Positions 25,722-34,740 are shown, numbered from the stretch's first letter. The stretch: 64,000 nucleotides of DNA from JANMES01 sp038229715 (GCA_038229715.1 JBBROD010000013.1:1-64000), one strand, 5' to 3'. Notes: a model not told the origin generated them from the letters alone. Numbers and translations: made by a program.

Positions 25722-26870
25722 TTATTTTTTAGCTAGAACCAAATCCGCCGACGGCACGGCGGCGAAGAACAGATCGCTTTCCTGATCGAGGTATTCGCTC
25801 AACACATCGCCGTCGAGCGTGAGTTCGCCGGTCTTGACGAAGCGCGCAGGGATTCTCGCCGCCGCGGGAGCCGTAGCGTCGGTGACATATTGCGACGACT
25901 GAATGATCCACAGCCGATCGGCGGCACCGGCGTCGAAAAAGCTTTTCGCAAGACGCGGGCCGGGCTCGACAAGCAGGTGGGTTACATCGGCTAGGTGTTT
26001 GCTCTGGATCAGCGCGGGTAACGCGATTCGGCCGGTCAAATCCGCAGCCGCCTCGCGGAGCGTCACGCCGGCGGCCATCAACTGCTTAATCCGCTCGGGG
26101 CCGGCTTGTACGAATCCGTCTCGCGTGAAGTACAGATCGACCGGCAGGACGTCGGTCGAGGCCGCGAGTTTACCGGTGGGCGGCAGGTTGAGTTTTGAGT
26201 CGACGACGATGCGCGTTTGAAGCCGTGATTCGCCGTCAACACGGGCGGTTAGCAGCGGGTCGTCGGCGATCGCCGTGCCAATGCCGATCAGGATTGCGTC
26301 GGAGCGGGATCGTAGCGTCTGCACTATCGCCGAGGATCGCGCGTTGCTGATCTGCAATCGCGCGCCGCCCGGCCCAGCGATTTTCCCGTCGGCGGTTTGT
26401 GCCCACTTGAGCGTCACGTACGGCCGGCCGTGCAAGGTTCTGGCGGTGAACGGCGCGAGCAGTTGCCTGGCCGCTCCTTCCAGCACCGGGCCGGCGACAT
26501 CGATCCCCGCCGCCCGCAGCATCGCGAGGCCTTTGCCGTTGACGTCGGGGTTCGGGTCGAGGCAGCCGTACACTACGCGGGCGATTTTGGCTTCGATCAG
26601 CCGTGGCGCGCAAGGCGGGGTTTTCTTGTTCAGATGACAACACGGCTCGAGCGTCACATACGCCGTTGCACCGGCAGGGGATTCGGCGGAACTGGCGAGC
26701 GCGGTTGGCTCGGCGTGCGGCCCGCCGAAGCGGTTATGGCAGCCCAGTCCGATAATCCGGCCGTCCTTCACCAGCACGCAGCCGACCATCGGATTCGGCT
26801 CCACTCGGCCGCGTGCGGTCATCGCCAGATGGATTGCCTGCTGTACAAAATGCTCGTCATTTGTTGCCAT
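25722..26870 (-). CDS. ribD: Bifunctional pyrimidine deaminase/reductase RibD
   Basis: 382 residues, the usual RibD length. N-terminal deaminase domain: NPMVGCVLVKDGRIIG, H52-AE, and EPCCHLNKKTPPC (C77, C87), the zinc site that deaminates the GTP-derived pyrimidine. C-terminal reductase domain (~145-380) with RPYVTLKWAQTADGKIA and DAILIGIGTAIADDPLLTAR, using NADPH to reduce the ribose. These are two consecutive steps of riboflavin synthesis. No other rib genes are adjacent, so the pathway is split in this genome. Divergent from the alpha/beta hydrolase gene. Confidence 0.95.
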   Translation of the reverse strand: MATNDEHFVQQAIHLAMTARGRVEPNPMVGCVLVKDGRIIGLGCHNRFGGPHAEPTALASSAESPAGATAYVTLEPCCHLNKKTPPCAPRLIEAKIARVVYGCLDPNPDVNGKGLAMLRAAGIDVAGPVLEGAARQLLAPFTARTLHGRPYVTLKWAQTADGKIAGPGGARLQISNARSSAIVQTLRSRSDAILIGIGTAIADDPLLTARVDGESRLQTRIVVDSKLNLPPTGKLAASTDVLPVDLYFTRDGFVQAGPERIKQLMAAGVTLREAAADLTGRIALPALIQSKHLADVTHLLVEPGPRLAKSFFDAGAADRLWIIQSSQYVTDATAPAAARIPARFVKTGELTLDGDVLSEYLDQESDLFFAAVPSADLVLAKK

Positions 26871-26929
26871 GATTGTTACGGTGGACGATCATAGCTCCCG
26901 CCGCGCGCCGACGATATGCCAGAGCACCC

Positions 26930-28408
26930 ATGACCGATTACCTCCGGAATACCTGCTGCACCTTGATGATGTTGTCGATCGCGATCGGGGACGCAACAGC
27001 TCAAAACATTCCGGCAACTCATCCCGCTACCACGCAGGCGGTCACGCTCGATCTTCCTTTGGCTGCGAAGGCGTTGACTGATTTTGCGGGCTGGTGCGCT
27101 GCCAACAAGGCCAGGTCCGCCGGTGAGTGGGCACTGTCGCTAGCCAGGCGGATCGTCGATTCACCCGATGGCGCTGACGCCATCCGGTACGCGCTCAAAT
27201 CCGCACCCGAGGATGCGACCTACACGCCCGCAGTCACGAAGGCGCGCGTAGAGGCGGTCGACAAGGCAGTCGGCATCCTTCTTGCGTTGGCCGCCGAGCC
27301 GCACGATGCGTCGGCCGAAGTGGTGCACGATGCGTACCTGCTCAAGGCGATGCTGATTTCCACGAAGGTTAACGCCAGCGATATCGAGAAAGCCGTCGTA
27401 CGGGCGATCGACGCCCCGAAGCCTGATGCGCTGACCGACTGGTACGCCATTTTGCTCCAGCGTGATCCGAAGTTCGCTGTTTCCCTGGAATCGAAGTCGA
27501 TTGCCAGATCGGTTCTGCCGGAAGCGGCGAGGAAAGCCGTCGTCGAATTTCTGTTTAACGATCGCGGGTATGACGCGCTGGTTTACTTGCAGCGACTGAC
27601 GAAGGTTGATCCGAAGGGCTTTGCAGCCGGCGCCTACCAATCGTGTACCGACGTGCTGGCGACGAAGGTGTTTCTGGTCAGCACGCCGGACCATCCGATG
27701 GTGGCGTATGTATCGATTCCCTGGAAGTGGAATCCGTCGCGGACATCGCCGGTGATTGTCTGTTTCGCCGGTGCCGGGAAGGAGTATCGCGGCGTGTGCG
27801 AAGATTTCCACACCGCCGCCGGCGACGGACCTTACGTGGCGATCTCGCCGGTGACGTTTACCAATACCAATTCGGTCAGCGTTGAGGCGTATCGCCCGTG
27901 GTACAGCGAAGACGTCGTCAAACCGTACGTCAGCGGGCAGTTGAGCGGCGCGGCCATTAAAAAGCGACTGGAGTTTGATCTGCCGGGCATCGCGGCGCTC
28001 TTCAAATCGATGCAATCGGCGACAAACTTAGAAAAAAGAATGTGCATCACCGGCTTTTCCGGCGGAGGCATTCCGTGTTATGCGATGATGATCCGCAATT
28101 CCGACATCATCGCCGCAGCAGCGCCGGCGTGTGCGAATTACTATCTTTCGCTGATTCCTAGCGGCAACGCCCGTGGAACGCCCGTGCAGCAATTTTATGG
28201 CGAAAAAGACGGCTACAACTCCGCCATCGGCACGGGGCCGGGGTTGATCCATCAGGGTCGAGAAGCGTCGGGCGTGCTGACCGGGATGGGATACGACGTG
28301 GCCGAGCCGGTGATGGTGCGCGAGTCGGGACACAGCGACATGGCGGCGCAAGTGGTTCGATTTTTCAATGAGACAAAGGGACGCGCTCGTCAGAATGTGG
28401 GCCCGTAG
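26930..28408 (+). CDS. Secreted alpha/beta hydrolase-like protein
   Basis: About 492 residues from ATG 26930 (MTDYLRNTCCTLMMLSIAIG), giving a signal peptide; the frame is open to 26873. The N-terminal ~200 residues are helical with no recognised motif. The C-terminal half has PVIVCFAGAGKEY, the nucleophile elbow GFSGGG (Ser377), and a late ESGHSDM supplying the likely catalytic His: an esterase/PHB-depolymerase-like hydrolase. Substrate unknown. Convergent with lspA. Confidence 0.78.
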   Translation: MTDYLRNTCCTLMMLSIAIGDATAQNIPATHPATTQAVTLDLPLAAKALTDFAGWCAANKARSAGEWALSLARRIVDSPDGADAIRYALKSAPEDATYTPAVTKARVEAVDKAVGILLALAAEPHDASAEVVHDAYLLKAMLISTKVNASDIEKAVVRAIDAPKPDALTDWYAILLQRDPKFAVSLESKSIARSVLPEAARKAVVEFLFNDRGYDALVYLQRLTKVDPKGFAAGAYQSCTDVLATKVFLVSTPDHPMVAYVSIPWKWNPSRTSPVIVCFAGAGKEYRGVCEDFHTAAGDGPYVAISPVTFTNTNSVSVEAYRPWYSEDVVKPYVSGQLSGAAIKKRLEFDLPGIAALFKSMQSATNLEKRMCITGFSGGGIPCYAMMIRNSDIIAAAAPACANYYLSLIPSGNARGTPVQQFYGEKDGYNSAIGTGPGLIHQGREASGVLTGMGYDVAEPVMVRESGHSDMAAQVVRFFNETKGRARQNVGP

Positions 28409-28411
28409 ACT

Positions 28412-28984
28412 TTACTGCGCGGCGGATTCCGCGGGGCTTTTCGCAGGCTCATCGCTCGGCGGTTTGTAAAACAACCCCAACACCATGGTCAGCCCAACCC
28501 CGGTACACAGCATGATGTCGGCGACGTTGAAGATCCACGGAAACACGTACTGCCAACTCGGGAAAATTCCCCGCAGCGGGTTCAGCCAGCCGGGCAGGGC
28601 GTGGATCATGTCGCGCACGTAGCTGAAGCAAACGCGGTCGTACATGTTCCCCAGCACGCCGGCCAGCAACATTCCCAGCACGATCTGCGGCAGCCATTTC
28701 TTGCTGCCAGTGGCGAACAGGTACGTCAGCAGGCCGATCGCGAAGATCGACACCACGACGAAAAGTAACCATTGCCCCTGGCCGATGCCGAAGACTGCAC
28801 CGTGGTTTTCGGTGTATTCAAAGTGCAACCAGCCGGGGATGAACTCGATCGTGTCGTGCGATTCCTTCAGACGATCGACGGCGACGTGCTTGGTCCAGAG
28901 ATCGACCGCCAAGCCGACGGCGCAAGTAACCACGAAACGGGCGAGAGCCTTGGGGTTCTTGAGATTGTCGAACGGGAGAGGCAT
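28412..28984 (-). CDS. lspA: Lipoprotein signal peptidase (signal peptidase II)
   Basis: 190 residues with four membrane helices and both catalytic aspartates: D116 in GNMYDR and D156 in FNVADIML. YTENHGAVFG matches the conserved N-x-G-xxF box. It cleaves signal peptides of diacylglyceryl-prolipoproteins in the inner membrane; a lipobox-bearing candidate substrate is encoded at 41532. Slightly longer than usual because of a charged, Ala/Pro-rich tail. Downstream of the DksA-like gene in the same direction, with a palindromic spacer between them. Confidence 0.95.
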   Translation of the reverse strand: MPLPFDNLKNPKALARFVVTCAVGLAVDLWTKHVAVDRLKESHDTIEFIPGWLHFEYTENHGAVFGIGQGQWLLFVVVSIFAIGLLTYLFATGSKKWLPQIVLGMLLAGVLGNMYDRVCFSYVRDMIHALPGWLNPLRGIFPSWQYVFPWIFNVADIMLCTGVGLTMVLGLFYKPPSDEPAKSPAESAAQ

Positions 28985-28990
28985 CAGGTA

Positions 28991-29070
28991 GTAGGTTGTA
29001 TGTTGTTTGTTGTGGGCTGGAAAGCGTCTGATCGAAAATCCAACCTACAACTTACAACCTACAACCCACG
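28991..29070. repeat. Imperfect palindrome between lspA and dksA-like genes
   Basis: GTAGGTTGTATGTTGTTTG (28991 onward) is mirrored by CAACCTACAACTTACAACC (29041 onward); TTGTAGG-type words are iterated inside each arm. The arms are about 28 bp with several mismatches and the spacer about 20 bp. It looks like a dispersed intergenic repeat rather than a terminator. Confidence 0.6.
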
Positions 29071-29072
29071 AA

Positions 29073-29915
29073 TTATCGCATCATGCGCTTTTCGAGCATT
29101 CGAGCGTATTCAATGGAATACTTGGCCCACGGCTGAACTTCGAGGCGTGCCTTGCTGATCGCCTTTTCCGTGCCTTCGCAAATGCCAAAAGTGCCGGTCT
29201 GGATCTTGGCCAGCGCCTGGTTGATCTCGCGGAGGACGACGCGGTCTTTTTCGACGAGCCCGAGCGTGAATTCCTGCTCGTAGTTATCGGTGCCCATGTC
29301 GGCCATGTGGATCGGGAGGTTCGAGAGGTTGCTGCCGCTGCTGGAGCGGAGGGCTTCGGCTTCCATCGAGCCCATGTCGCCGACGAGCTCACGGCGTTTC
29401 GCCAGAAGCAGGTCGCGGTAGAAATCCAGTTCCCTGCTGCTTAAGCCGGCTTGGTTTTTCTTCGGTTTGCCATCGGTGGTGACGGCGACCGGAACCGGGC
29501 GGTTGACCAAAGCTGGCGCCGGTTTAGGCACCTTCACCATCGGCGTCGGCCGGAACGTCGGGCGCGCGAACATCATCGCCTGTGCGGAATGCTTGCCGTT
29601 GTGTTTGCCGTTTTTCTGCTGAGCGAGTAGCCCATGTTTGAGAATCGAACCCTGCACGAGCTGAGGCTTACTCGGAGCCGATGGCTTTAACGGTTTTGCC
29701 GGAGCTAGCGCAGGCGCGGCCTTAGCGGCAACCTTGGCTGATGCCTTAGCGATCGGCGCGGGCTTGGATTTGCCTTTCGCTGCCGGAGCAGACTTGGTTG
29801 CTACTGCTTTGCTTGCCTTGGAAGGTTTGGCTTTTACGGGCGGCTTGGCAGACTTCACGGTTGGCTTGGTCGCTTTCTTTACCGGAGATGGCTTTTTGCT
29901 AGACTTCTTAACCAC
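29073..29915 (-). CDS. DksA/TraR-like protein with Lys/Ala/Pro-rich tail and degenerate zinc finger
   Basis: 280 residues from GTG (29913-29915), with AAAGGAG at 29927-29933. The longer frame to 30008 is excluded because its first codons overlap the -35 box of a strong promoter. Residues 1-~110 are K/A/P repeats like histone H1 tails (KKSSKKPSPVKKATKP); ~160-280 is a DksA-type coiled coil plus GTFGICEGTEKAISKARLEV and QPWAKYSIEYA. DksA binds the RNA polymerase secondary channel; here three of the four zinc-finger cysteines are replaced (only the Cys in GICEG remains), so the fold must be stabilised otherwise. The basic tail suggests nucleic-acid binding. Confidence 0.85.
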   Translation of the reverse strand: MVKKSSKKPSPVKKATKPTVKSAKPPVKAKPSKASKAVATKSAPAAKGKSKPAPIAKASAKVAAKAAPALAPAKPLKPSAPSKPQLVQGSILKHGLLAQQKNGKHNGKHSAQAMMFARPTFRPTPMVKVPKPAPALVNRPVPVAVTTDGKPKKNQAGLSSRELDFYRDLLLAKRRELVGDMGSMEAEALRSSSGSNLSNLPIHMADMGTDNYEQEFTLGLVEKDRVVLREINQALAKIQTGTFGICEGTEKAISKARLEVQPWAKYSIEYARMLEKRMMR

Positions 29916-29978
29916 GATTCCCCGAGCTCCTTTCACCAACAGTTCCGCTCTTTGAGCCTTCAAAATTCGAGACCCGCT

Positions 29979-30008
29979 AGTATACTGTGGCACAAGGGTT
30001 GCTGTCAA
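29979..30008 (-). promoter_or_regulatory. Near-consensus sigma70 promoter for the dksA-like gene
   Basis: On the minus strand TTGACA (30003-30008), an 18-bp spacer, then TATACT (29979-29984). The predicted transcript start is near 29972, about 57 bases before the GTG start at 29915. This both explains expression and fixes the gene start downstream of 29972. Confidence 0.75.
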
Positions 30009-30028
30009 CGGGCGCGGACAAGCGGTCT

Positions 30029-30073
30029 GCCCGCTTCAGCGAGTAGATGAATTCGCAACCCGCTGAAGCGGGC
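30029..30073. repeat. 13-bp inverted repeat upstream of pheT
   Basis: GCCCGCTTCAGCG (30029-30041) pairs with CGCTGAAGCGGGC (30061-30073), separated by a 19-base loop. It sits between the divergent dksA-like promoter and pheT. No U-run follows; likely a dispersed hairpin repeat or an attenuator of pheT. Confidence 0.7.
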
Positions 30074-30153
30074 TGACCAGTCAGGCCAGAAACTTACAGT
30101 TTTGACTCTCCCTTCGATCCGATTAGCATGTCCCGCACTTCGAGAAAATCGCT

Positions 30154-32163
30154 ATGAAAATCAGTCTGGAATGGCTCAGCAACTACCTCCCCGGCCCACT
30201 CGACGCTTCATCGCTCGGCGAAGCGCTCACCCACGGCGGGCTCCCGGTCGAAGTGATCGACCGCGTCGGCGATGACACCGTCATGGACGTGGAAGTCACC
30301 TCCAACCGCGGGGATTGCCTTTCCCACCTCGGCGTGGCGAAGGAACTGGCGGCGCTGCTGGATCGGTCGTTCATAGACGTGACCGCCCGACCAACCGAAA
30401 CCGCGCGACCGGCGAAGGATGCGATCGCAGTCACAATCGACGCGAAGGAACTCTGCCCGCATTACATCGCCCGCGTGATCACGGGCGTAAAGATCGGGCC
30501 CAGCCCGGCTTGGATGGTTCGCCGACTCGAGGCGGCCGGGCTTCGGGCGATCAACAACATCGTCGACATCACCAACTACGTCATGTTCGAACTCGGCCAG
30601 CCGCTGCACGCATTCGATCTTGATCGCGTCGGCGGGGCGAAGATCGTCGTCCGCACCGCGCGTGAAGGCGAAAAACTCACCAGCCTTGACGGCCACGAGC
30701 GCAAGCTCGCCGTCGGGATGCTGGTGATCGCCGACGCGAGCAAGCCCGTCGCGCTCGCGGGCGTGATGGGCGGGCAGGACAGCGAAGTGTCGCCCCGCAC
30801 GGTGAACGTGCTGCTGGAGGCCGCGAGGTTCGAGCCGCTGTCGATCCGCAAGACCGCCCGGGCGCTGGCGATGAAATCCGACAGCTCCTACCGCTTCGAG
30901 CGCAGTATCGATCCGAGCTTGCCGGAGCGCGCCAGCCTGCGCGCGGCCGAGCTGATCCTGCAATTGGCCGGCGGCGAGTTGCTCAGCGGTTCGGTCGTCG
31001 CCGGCGATAGCGGATACACGGCGAAAAAACTTTCGCTGCGGCTCTCCAAACTCAAATCTGTGCTCGGCGTTGAAATCCCCAAGGGCGACGCGATCGCGGC
31101 CCTGAAGCGAGATCACCTGTTGCCCGTCGACGCCGGCGAGACGATCGATGTGACCGTGCCGTCGAACCGGCTCGACATCAATATTGAAGTCGATCTGGTG
31201 GAAGAAGTGGCCCGCGTGTTGGGGTACGACCGCATCCCGGTGCGCGACGAAATCTCGATCCGCCTCACCCCGCCCGATCCGCGTTTGGCCGCGATGGAAG
31301 TCGTACGATCGACGCTAGTGTCGGCCGGTTTCTTCGAATCCTGGACGGCGAGTTTCGTCGCGGATGCGCTGGCGACTGATTTCCTGCCCGCCGTCGCCAA
31401 AGGGCTGCCGCGCGTCGATCCGATCGTCCGCAAAGCCGACGGCCAGCTGCGCCCCAGCATCCTGCCCGGGCTGCTGGAAGCCGTTCGCCGGAATGAGAAC
31501 CTCGGCACAAGCGGCGCGCGGCTGTTCGAGACCGGCGGGGCGTTCTGGCTCGACGGTGCCGGCAAAGTCGTACAAGTTTCCCGCGTCGCCATGGTCGGCA
31601 CGACGGACCTCCGCGAGCTCCGCGGCTCGGTCGAAACCCTGCTCGCCAAGCTCGACGCGCATCGGCCGATCGCGATCATCCCACACCCGCTACCTGGTTT
31701 TGATCCCGGCGCCAGCGGCCGAATCGAGTGGGACGGCCAAGTCATCGGCTCGATCGGCAAGATCGACCGCAAGGTTGCTGACAAACTCTCCCTCCGCGAG
31801 ATTCCCGCTGCCGCCGAGTTGGATTTGGGCGCGTTGATCGCCGGTGCGCAGCTCGTGCCACAGCAGTCGCCGCTGCCGAGGTTCCCGTCGGTGCGTCGCG
31901 ATTTGTCGCTGGTGGTGGCTGATAGTGTGCGCTACGAGGCGATCGATTCGATCGTCCGCGAGGTCAAGCCGCAGCATCTGGAAGAAGTGGAATACGTCAC
32001 CACGTATCGCGGCAAGCCGCTGGAGAAGGGGGCCAAGAGCGTCACCATCACGCTGGTCTTCCGCTCGCCAACGGGCACGCTGACGAGCGAACAAGTGGAA
32101 GGAGCGGTGCAGTCGGTCGTGTCGGCCGCCAAAGCGAAAGTAAAAGCCACGCTGCGCGTCTAG
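30154..32163 (+). CDS. pheT: Phenylalanyl-tRNA synthetase beta subunit (short form)
   Basis: 669 residues. MKISLEWLSNYLP, then DTVMDVEVTSNRGDCLSHLG, NNIVDITNYVMFELGQPLHAFD (B3/4 editing region), VTVPSNRLDINIEVDLVEEVARVLGYD (B5), and the C-terminal anticodon-binding domain (FPSVRRDLSLVVAD ... YRGKPLEKGAKSVTITLVFR). The ~110-residue tRNA-binding EMAP/OB domain that E. coli-type PheT (~795 residues) has after the first 40 residues is absent; the protein goes straight to VEVTSNRGDC. It charges tRNA-Phe together with PheS, which is not encoded in the window, so pheS and pheT are separated here. Confidence 0.95.
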   Translation: MKISLEWLSNYLPGPLDASSLGEALTHGGLPVEVIDRVGDDTVMDVEVTSNRGDCLSHLGVAKELAALLDRSFIDVTARPTETARPAKDAIAVTIDAKELCPHYIARVITGVKIGPSPAWMVRRLEAAGLRAINNIVDITNYVMFELGQPLHAFDLDRVGGAKIVVRTAREGEKLTSLDGHERKLAVGMLVIADASKPVALAGVMGGQDSEVSPRTVNVLLEAARFEPLSIRKTARALAMKSDSSYRFERSIDPSLPERASLRAAELILQLAGGELLSGSVVAGDSGYTAKKLSLRLSKLKSVLGVEIPKGDAIAALKRDHLLPVDAGETIDVTVPSNRLDINIEVDLVEEVARVLGYDRIPVRDEISIRLTPPDPRLAAMEVVRSTLVSAGFFESWTASFVADALATDFLPAVAKGLPRVDPIVRKADGQLRPSILPGLLEAVRRNENLGTSGARLFETGGAFWLDGAGKVVQVSRVAMVGTTDLRELRGSVETLLAKLDAHRPIAIIPHPLPGFDPGASGRIEWDGQVIGSIGKIDRKVADKLSLREIPAAAELDLGALIAGAQLVPQQSPLPRFPSVRRDLSLVVADSVRYEAIDSIVREVKPQHLEEVEYVTTYRGKPLEKGAKSVTITLVFRSPTGTLTSEQVEGAVQSVVSAAKAKVKATLRV

Positions 32164-32204
32164 GAGATGCTTGTCATAGCGAAAGCGCAGCGTACATTGC
32201 TGAC

Positions 32205-33254
32205 ATGCGTTTCATGCTTTTAATTCTCTTCGCCGCGTTGTTCGTCCATTCCGTTCATGCGAATGCAGCGGAATTTAAGCCGTCTAGAGAGATCCAGTTG
32301 CCTGAAGGCAACGTCGTGTCAATCGCGTTCAGTCCAGACGGGCGGCAGGTGGCCGTCGGATCGTATTCCAAGACTTTCATATACGAGGTCGCAACTGGCG
32401 AGTTGATCACGACCGCAACGGTGAGCGGCGTGGTATGCTTCAGTCCTGACGGTAAACAGCTCTTCGATTCGCGCGGCGGAGCAATGCTCCGGGTCTATGA
32501 TCTGGCGGCAAAGAAAATCATCAAAGAGATCAATCTTGACACCGAGCCCAACCTTGGAAGCCCGGTGTTCACGGCCGACGGCAATCGACTTTGCGGAGTG
32601 CGCGTTCCCCCGACGCCTGGCTCCAAGGAGCGCGGGGTTCGCCTGTTCGACACCCAGACAGGCAAGCTTGTGATACCTGACGAAGTACCCGGCGGTTCCA
32701 CCAGCGGTCCGCTCACGGCCTCACTGTCCGCCGACGGGAAGATTTTTGCCATTGGATGGCAGCAGAACTCAAATGACGACGCCGATAATGTGGGCGTCAC
32801 CGCAATCGACACCTCGACAGCCAAGATACTTTGGACTCTGCCGCGCGAGCCCAAAGGCCTCGGGCGCAAAGTCGCGGTCTCGCCTGATGGAACGTCAATC
32901 GCGGTCGCAGTAGGCAATATGCCCAAGCCAACGATCGAGTTTCTTGAAGTTGCCAATCACCGAATGCTGAAGCGGGTAACGCTTGTCACAGGCAATTCGC
33001 CACACTCAGCTTATGCGATAACCTATTCGGGCGATGGGAAATGGCTCGTTGCAGCCACCGACGGCGGACCTGCGCTGATCAATGTGGCGACCGGTCAACT
33101 AATAGGGCCGCTCGGCTACGTTGATTTCAAGTCCAAAATTAGCACCCGCTTTGCTACGCTCGACCAGAGCAACAAGCTCCTCATCACGGCCCATACCAGC
33201 AAAATTCAATTCTGGGACGTTTCAGCAATTACCGAATCACGAGCGCGCCCGTAA
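32205..33254 (+). CDS. Secreted WD40-like beta-propeller protein
   Basis: 349 residues with a signal peptide (MRFMLLILFAALFVHSVHANA) and repeated propeller blades: VVSIAFSPDGRQVAVGSYSK, VVCFSPDGKQLF, PVFTADGNRL, KVAVSPDGTSIAVAVG, AITYSGDGKWLVAATDGG. Probably a seven-bladed WD40-type scaffold outside the cytoplasm; no enzymatic residues can be assigned. 41 bp after pheT on the same strand. Confidence 0.75.
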   Translation: MRFMLLILFAALFVHSVHANAAEFKPSREIQLPEGNVVSIAFSPDGRQVAVGSYSKTFIYEVATGELITTATVSGVVCFSPDGKQLFDSRGGAMLRVYDLAAKKIIKEINLDTEPNLGSPVFTADGNRLCGVRVPPTPGSKERGVRLFDTQTGKLVIPDEVPGGSTSGPLTASLSADGKIFAIGWQQNSNDDADNVGVTAIDTSTAKILWTLPREPKGLGRKVAVSPDGTSIAVAVGNMPKPTIEFLEVANHRMLKRVTLVTGNSPHSAYAITYSGDGKWLVAATDGGPALINVATGQLIGPLGYVDFKSKISTRFATLDQSNKLLITAHTSKIQFWDVSAITESRARP

Positions 33255-33277
33255 CGACGGGACGGCGAGGGAGTAGA

Positions 33278-34021
33278 TCACTCCATCACCACAAACTTGC
33301 TCCGAATTTGCTGCTTCACATAGGTGCGTGTGATATCGACGGTGCCTTCATGCTCGGCGTTGCCGTGCGTGGCAAGCCATTGTTGGCCTTTGGCGAAGAA
33401 TTCATCGAACGCCGCCGGCGACATGGGTTGGGCGAAGTATGTGTCGCGGCGGACAGGCACCACACGCGCCAGCGGATCGCCCTTGGATATTTTGATCTGC
33501 TTTTCAGTCGGGTCGAGTTCGACCACCGTGTGCCACGGGTAGCTGGCGGGATACCAGTCGGTATCGATCAGCGCACTCATGGACCGCCACGGCCGCGGCA
33601 GGTTGGGGACGGGATTTATCAGCAGCAGTTCGTTCGGGTCGGTTTTCAAGTACAGGTAGCTGCTGATTTTGACTTGGTTGCGGATTTCGTCGTAGACATT
33701 GTCGCTGATGACATGAGGAATGATTTGTCCCTTCTCCCAGAACCACGCGTACTGTTGCGTGAGCGGGCCGCCGGGGGTTTCGGGCTCGGTGGCATAGTCG
33801 AAATCGGATTGGATCACGACATCGGGCTCCACCTTCCAGCCGTTGCGACTGCGGACGAAGGTGATGTCGAAATTCGCCAGCAGGTCGAACCCGAACCCGT
33901 TGGCCGCCCGGATCGGCGGGCATTCTTCCGGCCAGCCCTTGCCGGCGGGTCGCTTGATGTAAATGTCCTTCGCCGGAACGGGGCCCTGCAGGTCCTGGCG
34001 GAATTTGAAGTAGTGGAGCAT
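33278..34021 (-). CDS. Conserved hypothetical protein (DUF6065-like pattern)
   Basis: About 247 residues from ATG at 34021 (MLHYFKFRQDLQGP); the open frame extends to 34150, but those codons run through a repeat-like sequence. Soluble, no signal peptide. Motifs such as RAANGFGFDLLANFDITFVR, SSYLYLKTDPNELLLINPVP and KGDPLARVVPVRRDTYF recall DUF6065-type proteins (weak call). Function unknown. Convergent with the WD40-like gene. Confidence 0.6.
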   Translation of the reverse strand: MLHYFKFRQDLQGPVPAKDIYIKRPAGKGWPEECPPIRAANGFGFDLLANFDITFVRSRNGWKVEPDVVIQSDFDYATEPETPGGPLTQQYAWFWEKGQIIPHVISDNVYDEIRNQVKISSYLYLKTDPNELLLINPVPNLPRPWRSMSALIDTDWYPASYPWHTVVELDPTEKQIKISKGDPLARVVPVRRDTYFAQPMSPAAFDEFFAKGQQWLATHGNAEHEGTVDITRTYVKQQIRSKFVVME

Positions 34022-34027
34022 GGGGCA

Positions 34028-34110
34028 AGAGGATAAAGGATGAAGGCCGAAGGATGAAGGATGAACGCATCCCTCTTTTTTCATCGGCCATCTTCGGGGC
34101 TTCATCCCTG
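34028..34110. repeat. Iterated GGATGAA words forming an imperfect palindrome
   Basis: Left half repeats AAGGATGAAGG four times (34030-34064); the right half (TTCATCGGCCATCTTCGGGG, 34080 onward) is partly complementary. It precedes the start of the DUF6065-like gene and lies in its presumed leader. Dispersed-repeat character; no coding function seen. Confidence 0.5.
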
Positions 34111-34186
34111 ATTGATTGACGAAAGCCCAAACATCCGCATACTGTTCCACCTCCTAGGCAGACCGCATTCTGTTGTTTGAAGAATC

Positions 34187-34259
34187 GGCCCTGTCGTCTA
34201 GAGGCCTAGGACACGGCCCTTTCAAGGCCGCGACACGGGTTCGAATCCCGTCAGGGTCA
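34187..34259 (+). tRNA. tRNA-Glu (anticodon TTC)
   Basis: 73-nt cloverleaf: acceptor GGCCCTG pairs with CAGGGTC (one G-U pair), anticodon stem ACGGCC/GGCCGC region around loop CTTTCAA (anticodon TTC), T arm CGGGTTCGAATCCCG. Discriminator A, no encoded CCA. Confidence 0.95.
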
Positions 34260-34269
34260 GTTCACATAA

Positions 34270-34307
34270 AAGCCCGCGAATCGCAAGGTTCGCGGGCTTC
34301 TTTGTTT
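34270..34307 (+). terminator. Rho-independent terminator of tRNA-Glu
   Basis: AAGCCCGCGAA (34270-34280) and TTCGCGGGCTT (34289-34299) form an 11-bp stem with an 8-base loop, followed by CTTTGTTT. It starts 11 bases after the tRNA. Confidence 0.85.
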
Positions 34308-34362
34308 CTGTTGGGAGGTGTCAGCCCGCCATGGCGGGCTCAGGCACGTTAATTCGTGGGGT

Positions 34363-34740
34363 TTATGACTTCCAACTGACCTTTTCCCCATCGCCCCAGA
34401 GGTTATCCAAATCATAATACCCTCGCGCTTCAGCCGAGAAGACGTGAACCACCACGTTCACGAAATCCACAAGAATCCACGTTTCCCCTTCATGGCCGGC
34501 ACGGGTGAGGGCTTTGTAGCCTTGGGGTTTGCCGATGTCTTCGATGTCGTCACAGACGCTGCGCATCTGGCGGGCGCTGGTGCCGGTGGCGATCACCAGG
34601 TAATCGGTAATCGGCGACACTTTGGTCACGTCAAGTACAACAACGTCGACGCACCGGGTATCAGCCGCCATGCGGGCGGCGGCGATTGCGAAATCTCGGG
34701 CGCTGGTTTGTTCTGCGGTCTTGGTTACTGCCACGTCCAA
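34363..34740 (-). CDS. rsfS: Ribosomal silencing factor RsfS
   Basis: 125 residues, the complete RsfS/Iojap domain: DVVVLDVTKVSPITDYLVIATGTS, EGETWILVDFVNVVVHVFS and YYDLDNLWGDG. It binds L14 on the 50S subunit and blocks subunit joining under starvation. It follows the H+-pyrophosphatase gene by 73 bp on the same strand; the usual neighbours nadD and obg are not here. A palindrome (AGCCCGCCATGGCGGGCT, 34323-34340) beyond its stop may act as a terminator though no U-run follows. Confidence 0.93.
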   Translation of the reverse strand: MDVAVTKTAEQTSARDFAIAAARMAADTRCVDVVVLDVTKVSPITDYLVIATGTSARQMRSVCDDIEDIGKPQGYKALTRAGHEGETWILVDFVNVVVHVFSAEARGYYDLDNLWGDGEKVSWKS

